Part shown: one piece after another, positions 1-7,987 of the stretch
Position numbering within the stretch: position 1 is the first letter of the stretch
Layout: each line of letters opens with the position of its first letter
Assembly: GCF_000499205.1 (NCBI RefSeq)
Contig: NZ_AWUK01000001.1
Location: forward strand, 62,001 to 126,000
Length of the DNA stretch: 64,000 bases
Source of the DNA: Paenibacillus sp. MAEPY2
GTDB lineage: Bacteria; Bacillota; Bacilli; Paenibacillales; Paenibacillaceae
Reading direction: 5' to 3'
Notes under the pieces: model-generated
Databases searched by the model: none
The model's input: only the letters and a program-made list of their open reading frames with translations
Told to the model about the DNA's origin: nothing
Translations under genes and position numbers: made by a program

Positions 1-221
1 CAGGTAAAGCTTTTGACTTAGGCGGGTTGCTGGAGCAAGAGGTATATCAGTATAGAAAAGAAAAAGTAGAATTTTTGAATAACCTTGAAAATGAGCCCTT
101 AGGTGATTTGAGCATATTATCTATGGAAGCTATAGAAGAGTTTATTCATACGACAGCCCGGAGACTGAAACAATTGTTTACAACGTGGGAGGTGTTTGAA
201 CATTTAGGTGGTATTGCTTAA
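1..221 (+). CDS. C-terminal part of an unidentified protein
   Basis: The reading frame is open from the left edge (codon phase starting at base 3) to a TAA at 219-221, so about 72 C-terminal residues are visible. A TTG at 27 could act as a start, but the frame continues upstream with no stop and no good ribosome binding site stands before it, so a truncated longer gene is more likely. The visible part is acidic, predicted helical and free of membrane segments. I do not recognise the family. Confidence 0.55.
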   Translation, partial: GKAFDLGGLLEQEVYQYRKEKVEFLNNLENEPLGDLSILSMEAIEEFIHTTARRLKQLFTTWEVFEHLGGIA

Positions 222-237
222 GTAAGGGAGTGATATT

Positions 238-555
238 TTGAAGGTATACAAGAAACAAGTTCGTAAAATAGTGATAAAGGACATTTTGTTCCTGTATGTT
301 GTGGATGAGCAGGCACAAGATCTTATAATCCGTATATTTTCGAATACGTATAAATCTACATTTGTGGAGTTTGTTGTCCCTTGGGAAGATACGTGGGATA
401 TATTTGTCTATGAGCCCAAGCTGATTTCGAATCTCATTCAACACGCATTAAAACAAGGATGGGACTGCCACCAGAAAAATAATCGAATGAAATTCGACAA
501 CGCGACAAGTATCATAAGAGTATTAATGGCAGAGAGGGGGGGTTATACCATCTGA
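238..555 (+). CDS. Hypothetical protein, 105 residues
   Basis: A TTG start at 238 follows AAGGGAG at 224-230 with ideal spacing. The product is a soluble protein with a strand-rich N-terminal half and a helical C-terminal half, and has no signal peptide or membrane span. It begins 17 bases after the preceding gene and is probably co-transcribed with it. I do not recognise the family. Confidence 0.6.
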   Translation: MKVYKKQVRKIVIKDILFLYVVDEQAQDLIIRIFSNTYKSTFVEFVVPWEDTWDIFVYEPKLISNLIQHALKQGWDCHQKNNRMKFDNATSIIRVLMAERGGYTI

Positions 556-596
556 TTTATTAGAAGGAGCTAACAAGGAAAGCAGAGGTGTTCAAA

Positions 597-1079
597 ATGG
601 AAAAACAATTTATCCTCGCCCCATATCATGAGAAGTACGATCAAGACTTGGCTAATTTTTCACTGAGTGATGAACAGGTTCAATTTACTGCAATGCCTGC
701 GCAAGTGATTGAGGAGGCACTCCAAAATCCGAACAAATATCCGGTGGTGATTTTGAATGATGAGACTCCAGTTGGTTTCTTCATATTACATAAGCATTCT
801 GAATACGTAGAGGAAAGGGATTATTCCCGAAAGATACTGGTACGCGCGCTATCCATTACGATGAAACATCAGGGGAACGGGTATGCATTGGCTGCGATGA
901 GGGCTCTGCCTGAATTGGTTAAGCAGCTTGATCCGAAGCTCAATGAAATTATTTTAGCTGTGAATGAGGGGAATATTGCGGCACAAAAGCTGTATCTGAA
1001 AGTAGGTTTTCTGGATATGGGCGAACGGAAGATGGGCATTCATGGTCTTCAACTGATTTTGCAATATAGAATGGAGTAG
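597..1079 (+). CDS. GNAT family N-acetyltransferase
   Basis: The protein of 160 residues has the GNAT fold signature: a strand with the acetyl-CoA loop around HQGNGYAL (a variant of Q/RxxGxG/A), followed by a helix and the C-terminal AVNEGNIAAQKLYLKVGF segment typical of the family. I prefer ATG 597 over the in-frame GTG at 588 because AGAGG at 584-588 then sits 8 bases upstream. GNAT enzymes move an acetyl group from acetyl-CoA to an amine; the substrate cannot be read from the sequence. It is one of nine GNAT genes in the first 32 kb. Confidence 0.88.
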   Translation: MEKQFILAPYHEKYDQDLANFSLSDEQVQFTAMPAQVIEEALQNPNKYPVVILNDETPVGFFILHKHSEYVEERDYSRKILVRALSITMKHQGNGYALAAMRALPELVKQLDPKLNEIILAVNEGNIAAQKLYLKVGFLDMGERKMGIHGLQLILQYRME

Positions 1080-1172
1080 GGCGAAACCGGGAATACGGTA
1101 ATGCCAATATCATCAAGCACAATACACTCCGAACGGGCACTAATTATATATTTGATAAAAAGGAGGAGTCAC

Positions 1173-1676
1173 ATGGCGAACATACACAAGGGAAGATATT
1201 CAGCTGATATTGATGGAGAATTTGTTGTTTTTATTATTGGAATGAGAGTTAATCGCCTATGGGCCATACATAAGTGGTTGCCTGTTTTTAAATCCATGGG
1301 CCCGATGATCAAAGAACTGTACATGAACCCAGATACCGGGTTTCTGGGGACTGAATATTTTATGAGCTGGCGTGGAGTAACCCTGCTGCAATATTGGAGA
1401 TCTTATGATGAATTGGAGAAATACGCACGAGGGGGCCTGCACCTGGAGGCATGGAAACGATTTAACCAATCCGTTGGATCGGATGGAAGCGTGGGGATTT
1501 ATCATGAAACCTACAAAGCTCAACCCGGTTCACATGAGACCATATATGCGAATATGCCCAGATTCGGATTGGCTAAAGTATCTAATCATATTTCAGCGAC
1601 AGGCAGGAAGGAAACGTCCAGACGTAGAATGGGTGGAGAGAATGATCCTGCAGTACAGTCACCGGAGAATCCTTAG
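1173..1676 (+). CDS. DUF4188 protein
   Basis: The start is ATG 1173 behind AGGAGGAG at 1161-1168, which excludes the longer frame from 1101. The 167-residue product matches from memory the DUF4188 family (sometimes labelled monooxygenase family protein): an N-terminal KGRYSADIDGEFVVFIIGMR block, a central LLQYWRSYDELEKYAR block and a C-terminal YANMPRFGLAK segment. The fold resembles dimeric alpha/beta barrel monooxygenases, but no enzymatic function is established for this branch. No signal peptide is visible. Confidence 0.85.
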   Translation: MANIHKGRYSADIDGEFVVFIIGMRVNRLWAIHKWLPVFKSMGPMIKELYMNPDTGFLGTEYFMSWRGVTLLQYWRSYDELEKYARGGLHLEAWKRFNQSVGSDGSVGIYHETYKAQPGSHETIYANMPRFGLAKVSNHISATGRKETSRRRMGGENDPAVQSPENP

Positions 1677-1734
1677 CATATGACTCAAGTGAAGTTCGAA
1701 TTTACAATCATCGCAAGTAGAGAGGAGCATGTTA

Positions 1735-2244
1735 TTGAAAGTTAAAATCAAACCAGAAGATTTGGGTTCTGAGCAGCTTAGCTGGCTGTGCGTCCAACCG
1801 ATGTTGATCTCCGTTCGTGGTAAAGATGTTGCAGCAAAAGTAGAGGTATACCGACAATTACATGAAGGACAACAAGCGATATTTTTATTCTATTCCTATC
1901 ATAACCACACCAAGAGCTTGGCGGAGTTTTATTGGTTTTCGGCGTACAACATTATCGACATGAAGAGTTGGAATGGAATTAAGAATGGGATGCGCTACTT
2001 TAATCAACATGAAATGGTAACTTTGCTGGATGACATTGAGCGTCTGATTACAGATCAAAATAAAGTTGGAGACAAGTGGCGTGAGGTCCTGCCCACGAAT
2101 TTGGAGAAAGACCCGATCCTGCTGCAAAGAACGGAAGAACTATACGTTAAATATCGAGCCGCGGCTCAGGAAGCTATTTTACACATAAATGAAATAATTC
2201 GGCAAAATCAGGAGATGTATCTGGAGAACAGTTCGGTAACCTGA
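1735..2244 (+). CDS. Hypothetical protein, about 169 residues
   Basis: The frame can start at ATG 1729 or TTG 1735. AGAGGAG at 1721-1727 leaves only one base before the ATG but seven before the TTG, so the TTG is the better start. The product is soluble, with a strand-rich N-terminal half and a helical C-terminal third that could form a coiled coil. A factor-independent terminator follows, so this gene closes the first transcription unit. The family is not recognised. Confidence 0.65.
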   Translation: MKVKIKPEDLGSEQLSWLCVQPMLISVRGKDVAAKVEVYRQLHEGQQAIFLFYSYHNHTKSLAEFYWFSAYNIIDMKSWNGIKNGMRYFNQHEMVTLLDDIERLITDQNKVGDKWREVLPTNLEKDPILLQRTEELYVKYRAAAQEAILHINEIIRQNQEMYLENSSVT

Positions 2245-2276
2245 TTCCAGATGACAGTTTGAAAGAGAGACATGTA

Positions 2277-2305
2277 GGGCTACTCTTGAATGAGTAGTCC
2301 TTTTT
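2277..2305 (+). terminator. Rho-independent terminator
   Basis: A nine-pair stem with one G-U pair (GGGCTACTC against GAGTAGTCC, six-base loop) is followed directly by five T residues. It separates the first genes from the LytTR unit. Confidence 0.85.
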
Positions 2306-2336
2306 ATCGTGTCTGTACGTTGAAAAGTCAGTACCG

Positions 2337-2367
2337 ATGTAACAAACCTGCAATTTCATGTAACAAA
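2337..2367 (+). promoter_or_regulatory. Two direct repeats spaced 21 bp, candidate LytTR operator
   Basis: ATGTAACAAA occurs at 2337-2346 and again at 2358-2367, exactly 21 bp apart (two helical turns). This is the geometry used by LytTR DNA-binding domains. A possible -10 box TAATAT stands at 2402-2407 without a good -35 box, which fits an activator-dependent promoter for the LytTR gene starting at 2431. The repeats are seen directly; the assignment to the neighbouring regulator is inference. Confidence 0.6.
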
Positions 2368-2430
2368 ACGCAATACTGTGGGTTTGTTGTGGCTTTACTT
2401 GTAATATGAGTTGTGAGAGGAGGGCAACGA

Positions 2431-2877
2431 ATGAAAGTCGTTTTTGAAGAGGAACTGTTAATGGAAAAAAGCATGGCCAAGGTCATAACCCATCCTGATG
2501 AGAGGTCCCATTGGGATAGTATTCAAGAAGCGATTTGCCAGTCTGAAACAAAACTTATTGTCATCAATGCTAAGAACAATCGCAATGTGCAGATCGAGTT
2601 GAGTTCGGTGGTTGCGATTGAATCAGAGGATCGATTGTGCTGTGTGCGTGTCATTACAGGCGAAAGGTACTTGCTCAACAAACGCCTGAAGTTTGTGGAA
2701 GAGGATCTGAGGTCATCTCAGTTGGTGAAAATCAATAATCAAACCATCATTAACACAGGGCATATCAGTGAATTCTCGTCAACAGACCATGCCAGGATCA
2801 AGGTTGATCTGAACGACGGATCCAGTTACTTTGTCAGTCGATTTTACATTAAAAATTTTAGGGGGAAATTATCATGA
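2431..2877 (+). CDS. LytTR-domain transcriptional regulator
   Basis: The start is ATG 2431, behind GAGAGGAGGG, rather than the upstream in-frame codon at 2413. The 148-residue protein has a short N-terminal region without a receiver domain and a C-terminal LytTR domain with hallmarks such as the IESEDRLCCVRVITGERYL block, VKINNQTIINTGHI and the SRFYIKNFR tail. Its stop overlaps the next start by four bases (ATGA). The pair resembles LytTR regulatory systems, such as HdrRM and BrsRM of Streptococcus mutans, in which the membrane partner holds the regulator inactive. Confidence 0.88.
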   Translation: MKVVFEEELLMEKSMAKVITHPDERSHWDSIQEAICQSETKLIVINAKNNRNVQIELSSVVAIESEDRLCCVRVITGERYLLNKRLKFVEEDLRSSQLVKINNQTIINTGHISEFSSTDHARIKVDLNDGSSYFVSRFYIKNFRGKLS

Positions 2878-3284
2878 TTAGTCAGTTGAAGCAATCATTT
2901 TTTCAAGTGTTTACGGTAACTTCGTTGTGGGTGACCTTGTTGCTCACACTATTCTCTAGTGGTCAGTCTTTTGAAATGAGTTACCTGTGGAATATTGCCG
3001 GGATTTCAGCTATTGCCGCTATACTGTTTGGCGTATTGTACAATGCACTGTGGAACTACTTTACGATGAAACCCGTGTGGAATATCATCATTTCTTCCAC
3101 ATTTAATATTGCAGGAGGCATGGCGATCGTATGGTTGTTTTCTACAGACATGTTCCTATTGATTGCTCCCTGGTTCCCTGGAATGTGGGTCTTATCCATC
3201 GTACTGCACATTATTGGTTTTTATTTCTATGCTAAAATGGATAGCAGGAAAAAAGCGGAAGAATTAAACAATATTCTGAAGTAA
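2874..3284 (+). CDS. DUF3021 membrane protein, partner of LytTR regulator
   Basis: The 136-residue protein has four predicted membrane helices and a short basic C-terminus (DSRKKAEELNNILK). Size, topology and position directly behind a LytTR gene match DUF3021. Its start overlaps the regulator's stop by four bases, so translation is probably coupled. In comparable systems the membrane protein antagonises the regulator; that role is inferred here. Confidence 0.85.
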   Translation: MISQLKQSFFQVFTVTSLWVTLLLTLFSSGQSFEMSYLWNIAGISAIAAILFGVLYNALWNYFTMKPVWNIIISSTFNIAGGMAIVWLFSTDMFLLIAPWFPGMWVLSIVLHIIGFYFYAKMDSRKKAEELNNILK

Positions 3285-3299
3285 GCAAGGGGAACGAAG

Positions 3300-3719
3300 A
3301 TGGACGAAGAAGAGATTTTGGAGTTGTACGGTTTAGATCCAGATACCAGACACAGGCAGCATATCAGGGAGTTGTTACAGCAAGAGATCGAGACTCATGA
3401 AGCAATGGATAATGAGTATCTCAAAACCTTATGTATTATGTTATTCTGCATCGGAAATGTAGAGGACACTGGGTTAATCTGGAAGGCAAAACGCAAGAAT
3501 CAGGATACGGGCAGTTATATTGATGTGCAGCTTCTGTGTGGTGCCGGTTATGAGAAGACAGTGACTTATCTGGAGCAGAATCACGAGGAATCAGCGGGAG
3601 AGCAGCTGAACTATCTTAGACAGTGTGAGCAATATGACTTTGTTGATTTTTCCAAAGAGGAATGGGTCTCTAACTATAAACAATATTATGAACTGCTTTG
3701 TTCATATCCAACACGTTAG
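3300..3719 (+). CDS. Hypothetical acidic protein, 139 residues
   Basis: ATG 3300 follows AAGGGGAACGA about 7 bases upstream. The product is acidic, mostly helical and soluble, with four cysteines and no recognisable motif. It lies 15 bases after the DUF3021 gene in the same direction and may be in its transcript. The family is not recognised. Confidence 0.65.
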   Translation: MDEEEILELYGLDPDTRHRQHIRELLQQEIETHEAMDNEYLKTLCIMLFCIGNVEDTGLIWKAKRKNQDTGSYIDVQLLCGAGYEKTVTYLEQNHEESAGEQLNYLRQCEQYDFVDFSKEEWVSNYKQYYELLCSYPTR

Positions 3720-3733
3720 AAATGAGATGATCA

Positions 3734-4090
3734 ATGATGACAAATACGGCTTCTATTGAGGAACAGTTGCAGATGTGCCAAAAATATAATGCAAACTATG
3801 TGCCCAGCGAATTGCACCATAAGATTGGAATCTCCTGGAACGTCAAAGAGAAGTTGGAACCGATCCATGGAATGCGTATTCAGCCCGAGGGAGATACAAC
3901 CGGATGGTATATTTGGGCAGAAGAATATTCGGATGCAGATGATTTTTTTGTACCTTTACATGTAACACACATCGATGACTGGGACCTGAAAATCAAGAAG
4001 TACCTCGGACTTGCGCCGGGATGGCGGTTTGTGATTGCAGAAAATTATGAGGATGTATGGTTTGACGAGCAGTTGCTTAACAGGTCATAA
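3734..4090 (+). CDS. Imm33/DUF2185-like small protein
   Basis: The 118-residue soluble protein carries the sequence run GWYIWAEEYSDADDFFVPLHV followed by a YLGLAPGWRFVIAENYEDVWFD block. This pattern resembles, from memory, proteins annotated as immunity protein Imm33 (DUF2185). No toxin gene adjoins it, so an orphan immunity or a different role is equally possible. The ribosome binding site (GAGATGA) is weak, and ATG 3737 is an alternative start. Confidence 0.6.
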   Translation: MMTNTASIEEQLQMCQKYNANYVPSELHHKIGISWNVKEKLEPIHGMRIQPEGDTTGWYIWAEEYSDADDFFVPLHVTHIDDWDLKIKKYLGLAPGWRFVIAENYEDVWFDEQLLNRS

Positions 4091-4137
4091 GCAGAGCAAA
4101 CAATGAGTTAAAATGGAACTTTGAGAGGAGTCATACA

Positions 4138-4497
4138 ATGGCAAGTACGCATGATAACAAAGCAGCTAATTATAGAGCAAATGGGATTAGTAAATTAACC
4201 ATGGCTATTAGTGTTGTAGTTATCATTATTGTGATTCTGGCTTTTACCAATCCAAGCAGAACAGATTTTTATAAATGGCTCGAAAACGAGCATGGTATAC
4301 ATGCCTCCTACGATGTCATTGCGGGAACAACATATACTCAGATCATGAACGGTCAGGAAAGGAGTCTTATTTTCAGAAGCGGACATATACAGCATGTGGG
4401 GATTTATACAACGTATGATGAGCTTTTTACGGATGCCGAAGGCAATGAAATTAGAATCAAAACCATAGGCATATTGAAAATGTTCTTTAAAAGATAG
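4138..4497 (+). CDS. Small single-span membrane protein, DUF4359-like
   Basis: ATG 4138 follows GAGAGGAG. The 119-residue protein has a basic N-terminus, one membrane helix at about residues 19-38, and then an NPSRTDFYKWLENEHGI segment that resembles DUF4359 proteins. The remaining domain is probably outside the membrane. The family call is tentative. A terminator follows. Confidence 0.6.
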   Translation: MASTHDNKAANYRANGISKLTMAISVVVIIIVILAFTNPSRTDFYKWLENEHGIHASYDVIAGTTYTQIMNGQERSLIFRSGHIQHVGIYTTYDELFTDAEGNEIRIKTIGILKMFFKR

Positions 4498-4538
4498 TTG
4501 GTTGCTGTGTTCAGATGTTGGAAAGCATTTATCGACTT

Positions 4539-4584
4539 ACCACGCTTTTGTATGATGCAAGCATGCAGAGCAGCGTGGTTTTTG
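4539..4584 (+). terminator. Rho-independent terminator
   Basis: The arms ACCACGCT and AGCGTGGT pair across a 25-base loop that contains further short pairing, and a run of five T follows. It closes the unit ending with the small membrane protein gene. Confidence 0.75.
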
Positions 4585-4731
4585 TGTTGAACAGAAGAAG
4601 TAAGGAGGAGGAGGATTACACTATTTGGTTCATTCGCAAATTCCACATTATGGGTTATGATGTACCTACAGAGAAAATTTAACATACATAGGAACTTTTT
4701 TGGATTAGCGTATTCCAGTGGGAGGGATAGA

Positions 4732-5226
4732 TTGAAAGCTATTTTTCTTGATTTCTATGGGACAGTTGTTCATGAAGATGATGATATTCTTCCCGTTGCT
4801 GAGTCGCTTAATCAGGAACAGTTGGCTCATTGGCGTAACCCGGGCATATTTGCTGATTCAATTCCCTTTCTTCATTCTCTTGAAATCCCTATATATCTTC
4901 TTTCCAATATCGATACGGATGACGTGAAAGCTGCAATGAAGACACATAATATTGAAGTGGCCGGAGTAATTACCAGCGAGGATGTTCGTTCTTATAAGCC
5001 CAGGTCAGAGATGTTTGATGAAGCGATCAACAGGTATGGTTTGCAGCGAGATAAGGTGATCCATATCGGGGATTCTCTGGTCAGCGATGTACAAGGAGCG
5101 CAAAATGCGGGAATTAAGGCTGTCTGGTTGAATCGGAAAAGTAAATCTAAATGGAAACAGATTATACCGGATTATGAGTGCAAAGATCTTGGCGAAGTTG
5201 TGCATATGTTGGAGGGTTGGGCATGA
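4732..5226 (+). CDS. HAD-superfamily hydrolase lacking most of its cap
   Basis: A TTG start at 4732 follows GGAGGG at 4721-4726; the longer frame from 4657 lacks a binding site and adds an unrelated N-terminus. The 164-residue product has HAD motif I as DFYGT (D7, with Tyr in place of the second Asp), motif II near LLSNID, the motif III lysine in SYKPRSEMF and motif IV in IGDSLVSDVQGA. Relatives of about 220-235 residues carry a helical cap between motif I and the LLSNID strand; here only about 35 residues separate DDDILPV from it. The catalytic core is intact but the cap appears deleted in frame, so activity is doubtful. Confidence 0.75.
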   Translation: MKAIFLDFYGTVVHEDDDILPVAESLNQEQLAHWRNPGIFADSIPFLHSLEIPIYLLSNIDTDDVKAAMKTHNIEVAGVITSEDVRSYKPRSEMFDEAINRYGLQRDKVIHIGDSLVSDVQGAQNAGIKAVWLNRKSKSKWKQIIPDYECKDLGEVVHMLEGWA

Positions 5227-5750
5227 AAAAGTTAACCGTGTTGTCTTTATTATTTCTGTTCTTAATCGCCTGTCAGGATAAAACAACCAATGAAGCTGTG
5301 CAGAAACCAACGATTCCAGTGACGGAAAGCGTTACTGATGAAGCAATCGAGCAGAAGGACGAAGAAGCAGAAGAACCCAAAAAAGACAAAGGCATTCCTC
5401 CTGTTTACCTTGATGAAACGAAGTATACAGGTGATGAACTGGAAATCGTCCAACTTATGAATTCCCGTATGCGTTATATGTGGGAAGAGGATGAGAAGGG
5501 CTATATGAGCCTTTTTGATCCACAATCGCCAGTCTCCGGTATGCCAGTTTCAAGCTTTTCAGGTTTTAAAGTTCGCAAGATCATCTCTATGAGTGAGATC
5601 ACCATTCGAGAGCAAAAGAAGCTTTATGAGGCACTAGTGATGGTTACTGAATTAAGAGAGAACGAGGAGGAGGCCAGCTCTAGCATGGTGTTTCGGAAAA
5701 AGAAAGCGGATGGCGATGCTGCGAAATGGATTTTTGCAGACATCGATTAA
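5223..5750 (+). CDS. Lipoprotein of unknown function
   Basis: ATG 5223 overlaps the HAD stop by four bases. The 175-residue product has a lipoprotein signal peptide: MKK, a hydrophobic stretch and the lipobox LIAC, with the cysteine at about residue 18. An acidic, low-complexity linker (residues 30-60) leads to a compact domain with the motif LYEALVMVTELRENE. It should be anchored on the outer face of the membrane. The function is unknown. Confidence 0.78.
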   Translation: MKKLTVLSLLFLFLIACQDKTTNEAVQKPTIPVTESVTDEAIEQKDEEAEEPKKDKGIPPVYLDETKYTGDELEIVQLMNSRMRYMWEEDEKGYMSLFDPQSPVSGMPVSSFSGFKVRKIISMSEITIREQKKLYEALVMVTELRENEEEASSSMVFRKKKADGDAAKWIFADID

Positions 5751-5788
5751 CAACAACTGAATGAAATGAAGTTAAGGGTGATGAAATC

Positions 5789-6661
5789 ATGACAAAACAA
5801 TTGATTCTTATTGAGGGATTGCCGGGTGCAGGAAAGTCGACGATTGCCAAGATGGTATCCGAGATTCTGATTGAGCAAGGCAAAAAGGTGCAACTCATCC
5901 AGGAAGGGAATCTGGATCATCCTGCTGATTATGATGGTGTTGCCTTTTATTCTGCGGAAGAGTTCAGGTCTTTGGTCGATGCTCACGAAACATGTAAAGA
6001 TATATTGGAGGGCAAAGCAACAGCCTATCAGGAGGGTTTCCTGATTCCTTATCGCAAAATGAAAGAGGAGTTTGGAGTGAATTTCTCTGATCATGTGGTA
6101 CAGGAGATATTTAGCAAAGATATTTACGAACTGCCTTTTGAACAAAATGTAAAGCTGATCACCGAAAAATGGCGAACTTTTACCGAAAGCGTGATAAGCA
6201 CGGCTGATGATTCCATCACCATATTCGAATGTTGTTTTATTCAAAATCCACTGACCATAGGTTTGGTGAAAACCAATCAATCCAAAGAAGAAAACGTGCA
6301 ATATGTTTTGGAATTGGAGCGCATCGTTCAACCATTAAATCCGCTACTAATCTACATTCATCAGGAGGATCTTGCACATACCTTTGACAAGGCAATCCAG
6401 GAAAGACCCAAGGAATGGTCAGATGGATTCATACAATATTACACGAATCAAGGATTGGGACACGCGAAAGGGTATCACGGTGTTGATGGCACAGTGAAGG
6501 TCCTTCAGGCAAGAAAAGAGTTGGAAACCGAGATTTATCATTTGCTGAAGATGGACAAACACTGGCTGGATAATTCGAAATATAATCGCGCTGCTTGTCA
6601 GGAGGAGCTAGAGGAGATTTTGGCAAGAGATACTAAAGAACGGAGAAAACTAGAAACATGA
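5789..6661 (+). CDS. P-loop ATP-binding protein, kinase-like
   Basis: The 290-residue protein opens with a perfect Walker A motif, GLPGAGKST (residues 10-18), after a hydrophobic strand, as in AAA_33-type kinases. A Walker-B-like strand lies at ITIFECCFIQNPLT, and the C-terminal 100 residues are helical. It is cytoplasmic and soluble. The substrate is unknown; small-molecule kinases are the nearest analogues. Its stop overlaps the next start by four bases (ATGA), so the two are probably coupled. Confidence 0.78.
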   Translation: MTKQLILIEGLPGAGKSTIAKMVSEILIEQGKKVQLIQEGNLDHPADYDGVAFYSAEEFRSLVDAHETCKDILEGKATAYQEGFLIPYRKMKEEFGVNFSDHVVQEIFSKDIYELPFEQNVKLITEKWRTFTESVISTADDSITIFECCFIQNPLTIGLVKTNQSKEENVQYVLELERIVQPLNPLLIYIHQEDLAHTFDKAIQERPKEWSDGFIQYYTNQGLGHAKGYHGVDGTVKVLQARKELETEIYHLLKMDKHWLDNSKYNRAACQEELEEILARDTKERRKLET

Positions 6662-7017
6662 TTCAAATTCACTTAACCGAAGAAGATTATTGGCAAATGA
6701 ACAAATTCGCGATGATTAAACTGTATGGGAAAGGTATGCTGATTGCTGTGTGTCTTAAGAAGTTGGCACGTGAGAGCAAAGGGATACTGGGTGACCAAAA
6801 GCTTGTAATTACGGAGCAGGAAATTCGCTGGAGTAATGATATGACTGCAGGTACCACACAGTGGAAAGGTCTGGAGAGTTTCAGTGAAACGAAGCAATAT
6901 TTTTATATATTCATTAATAAGGCGAGTGCGCATGTCATTCCCAAAAGATCTTTTGAAACTGAAGATGAAGCTGCTCATTTTGCAAAACAGGTCAAAGCGT
7001 ATATGAAAGCTGCCTAA
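6658..7017 (+). CDS. YcxB-like protein, apparently missing its membrane helices
   Basis: The C-terminal half (LVITEQEIRWSND, then TTQWKGLESFSETKQYFYIFI and VIPKRSF) matches the YcxB-like C-terminal domain. Full-length relatives are about 160-175 residues and carry two membrane helices between the first 20 residues and this domain. This protein has only 119 residues, with just a short hydrophobic remnant (GMLIAVCLK). An in-frame internal deletion is likely. The gene overlaps the preceding ATPase gene by four bases. Confidence 0.7.
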   Translation: MIQIHLTEEDYWQMNKFAMIKLYGKGMLIAVCLKKLARESKGILGDQKLVITEQEIRWSNDMTAGTTQWKGLESFSETKQYFYIFINKASAHVIPKRSFETEDEAAHFAKQVKAYMKAA

Positions 7018-7096
7018 AGTTAATCTTGAGCAGATTAAAGTAAAAGTACGAGATTTCTTAGCACGGTAATACAGTACATAACGGAGGTTTATTTTC

Positions 7097-7282
7097 ATGT
7101 TATTTCTCGAGGCAACACTAATCGTCATTACCGCTATATTGTTCATCGTAGGTGTAAGGAGCAAACGTAAAACATTGGTCAGATGGGGTATAGGGAGTTT
7201 AACTTTGTTGATTGTACTTTTTATTCCATCGTTTGTTAACGGATTTGTGGAGGGGTTATCCTCTGGCTGGTCGGCAAAGTAA
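7097..7282 (+). CDS. Small two-helix membrane protein, 61 residues
   Basis: ATG 7097 follows GGAGG at 7083-7087. Two hydrophobic helices (about residues 3-20 and 30-48) are joined by a basic turn (RSKRKTLVR), as is common in tiny Bacilli membrane proteins. The function is unknown. Downstream, at 7290-7387, a 32-codon frame without a binding site may be a gene remnant. Confidence 0.6.
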   Translation: MLFLEATLIVITAILFIVGVRSKRKTLVRWGIGSLTLLIVLFIPSFVNGFVEGLSSGWSAK

Positions 7283-7396
7283 ACCTGGATGCATTCAAAA
7301 GGTATGGAGATTTATCCGGTGTTTTTGAAGAAGGATTTGTGCAATCTGAATGATACAGAAGGCATTAAGCATTACGTTCAGAAATAGGAGGAGCCT

Positions 7397-7963
7397 GTGA
7401 ATATCACATTTATTCGTCATGGTCATGCTGAACATTTGCTTCATTATCCTCATCAGCTAGACCATTTGCATCCGGGACTTACTGAACAAGGAAAGAGGCA
7501 GGCGACTGAATTACGAAAGCAGATTAAAATCTTATCGGAAGACGTAGTTTTGGTGAGTCCTACGAAACGAACGATAGAAACGGCACTCATCTTAACATCA
7601 GGCGATAAACTGACAGTCTGTCCACTTGTTGGCCCAAGAATGTTCCCTCAAAACCCGGAGTCCCCCGTTCTGCGCTGTGACCAGATTTATTCTAAAGACG
7701 AATTAAATGCTCAGTACACGGGGCTACAAATTCTTGATTTTGAACTTGATTGCTGGCTGGATGGAATTAATCGGATGGAAGAACATCAATTTGCGGTTTA
7801 TGCGGGACAGCTAGTTCAATGGTGTAGAGAGCACGGCGAGAGAACTTTTATCATTTCACATGATGGTACGATAACGAGTTACAGAGCTTTCTTTGGAGAG
7901 AAGGGGCTAACCCGAAATGAGTTTCTCGGTGAGGCGGGTCATTACACGATTAAAGATCTGTAA
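7397..7963 (+). CDS. Histidine phosphatase family protein
   Basis: A GTG start at 7397 follows AGGAGG at 7387-7392. The 188-residue protein has the family's RHG motif at residues 7-9 (nucleophile H8), a second arginine in the SPTKRTIETA segment, and the C-terminal IISHDGTI block with the second catalytic histidine. It should hydrolyse a phosphoester through a phosphohistidine intermediate; the substrate is not evident. Confidence 0.87.
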   Translation: MNITFIRHGHAEHLLHYPHQLDHLHPGLTEQGKRQATELRKQIKILSEDVVLVSPTKRTIETALILTSGDKLTVCPLVGPRMFPQNPESPVLRCDQIYSKDELNAQYTGLQILDFELDCWLDGINRMEEHQFAVYAGQLVQWCREHGERTFIISHDGTITSYRAFFGEKGLTRNEFLGEAGHYTIKDL

Positions 7964-7987
7964 GCAAAAATAGAAGGTAGGGATTCC

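Noticed and set aside
178..444. Minus-strand frame of 88 codons at the left end
   Set aside because: It lies opposite two well-supported + strand frames with ribosome binding sites and has no binding site of its own.
4515..4682. A 55-codon + strand frame through the terminator at 4539-4584
   Set aside because: It lacks a ribosome binding site and contains a hairpin with T tract, so it is more likely non-coding.
7290..7387. A 32-codon frame between the two-helix protein and the histidine phosphatase
   Set aside because: No ribosome binding site and no recognisable family; it may be a gene remnant but I cannot support it as a gene.
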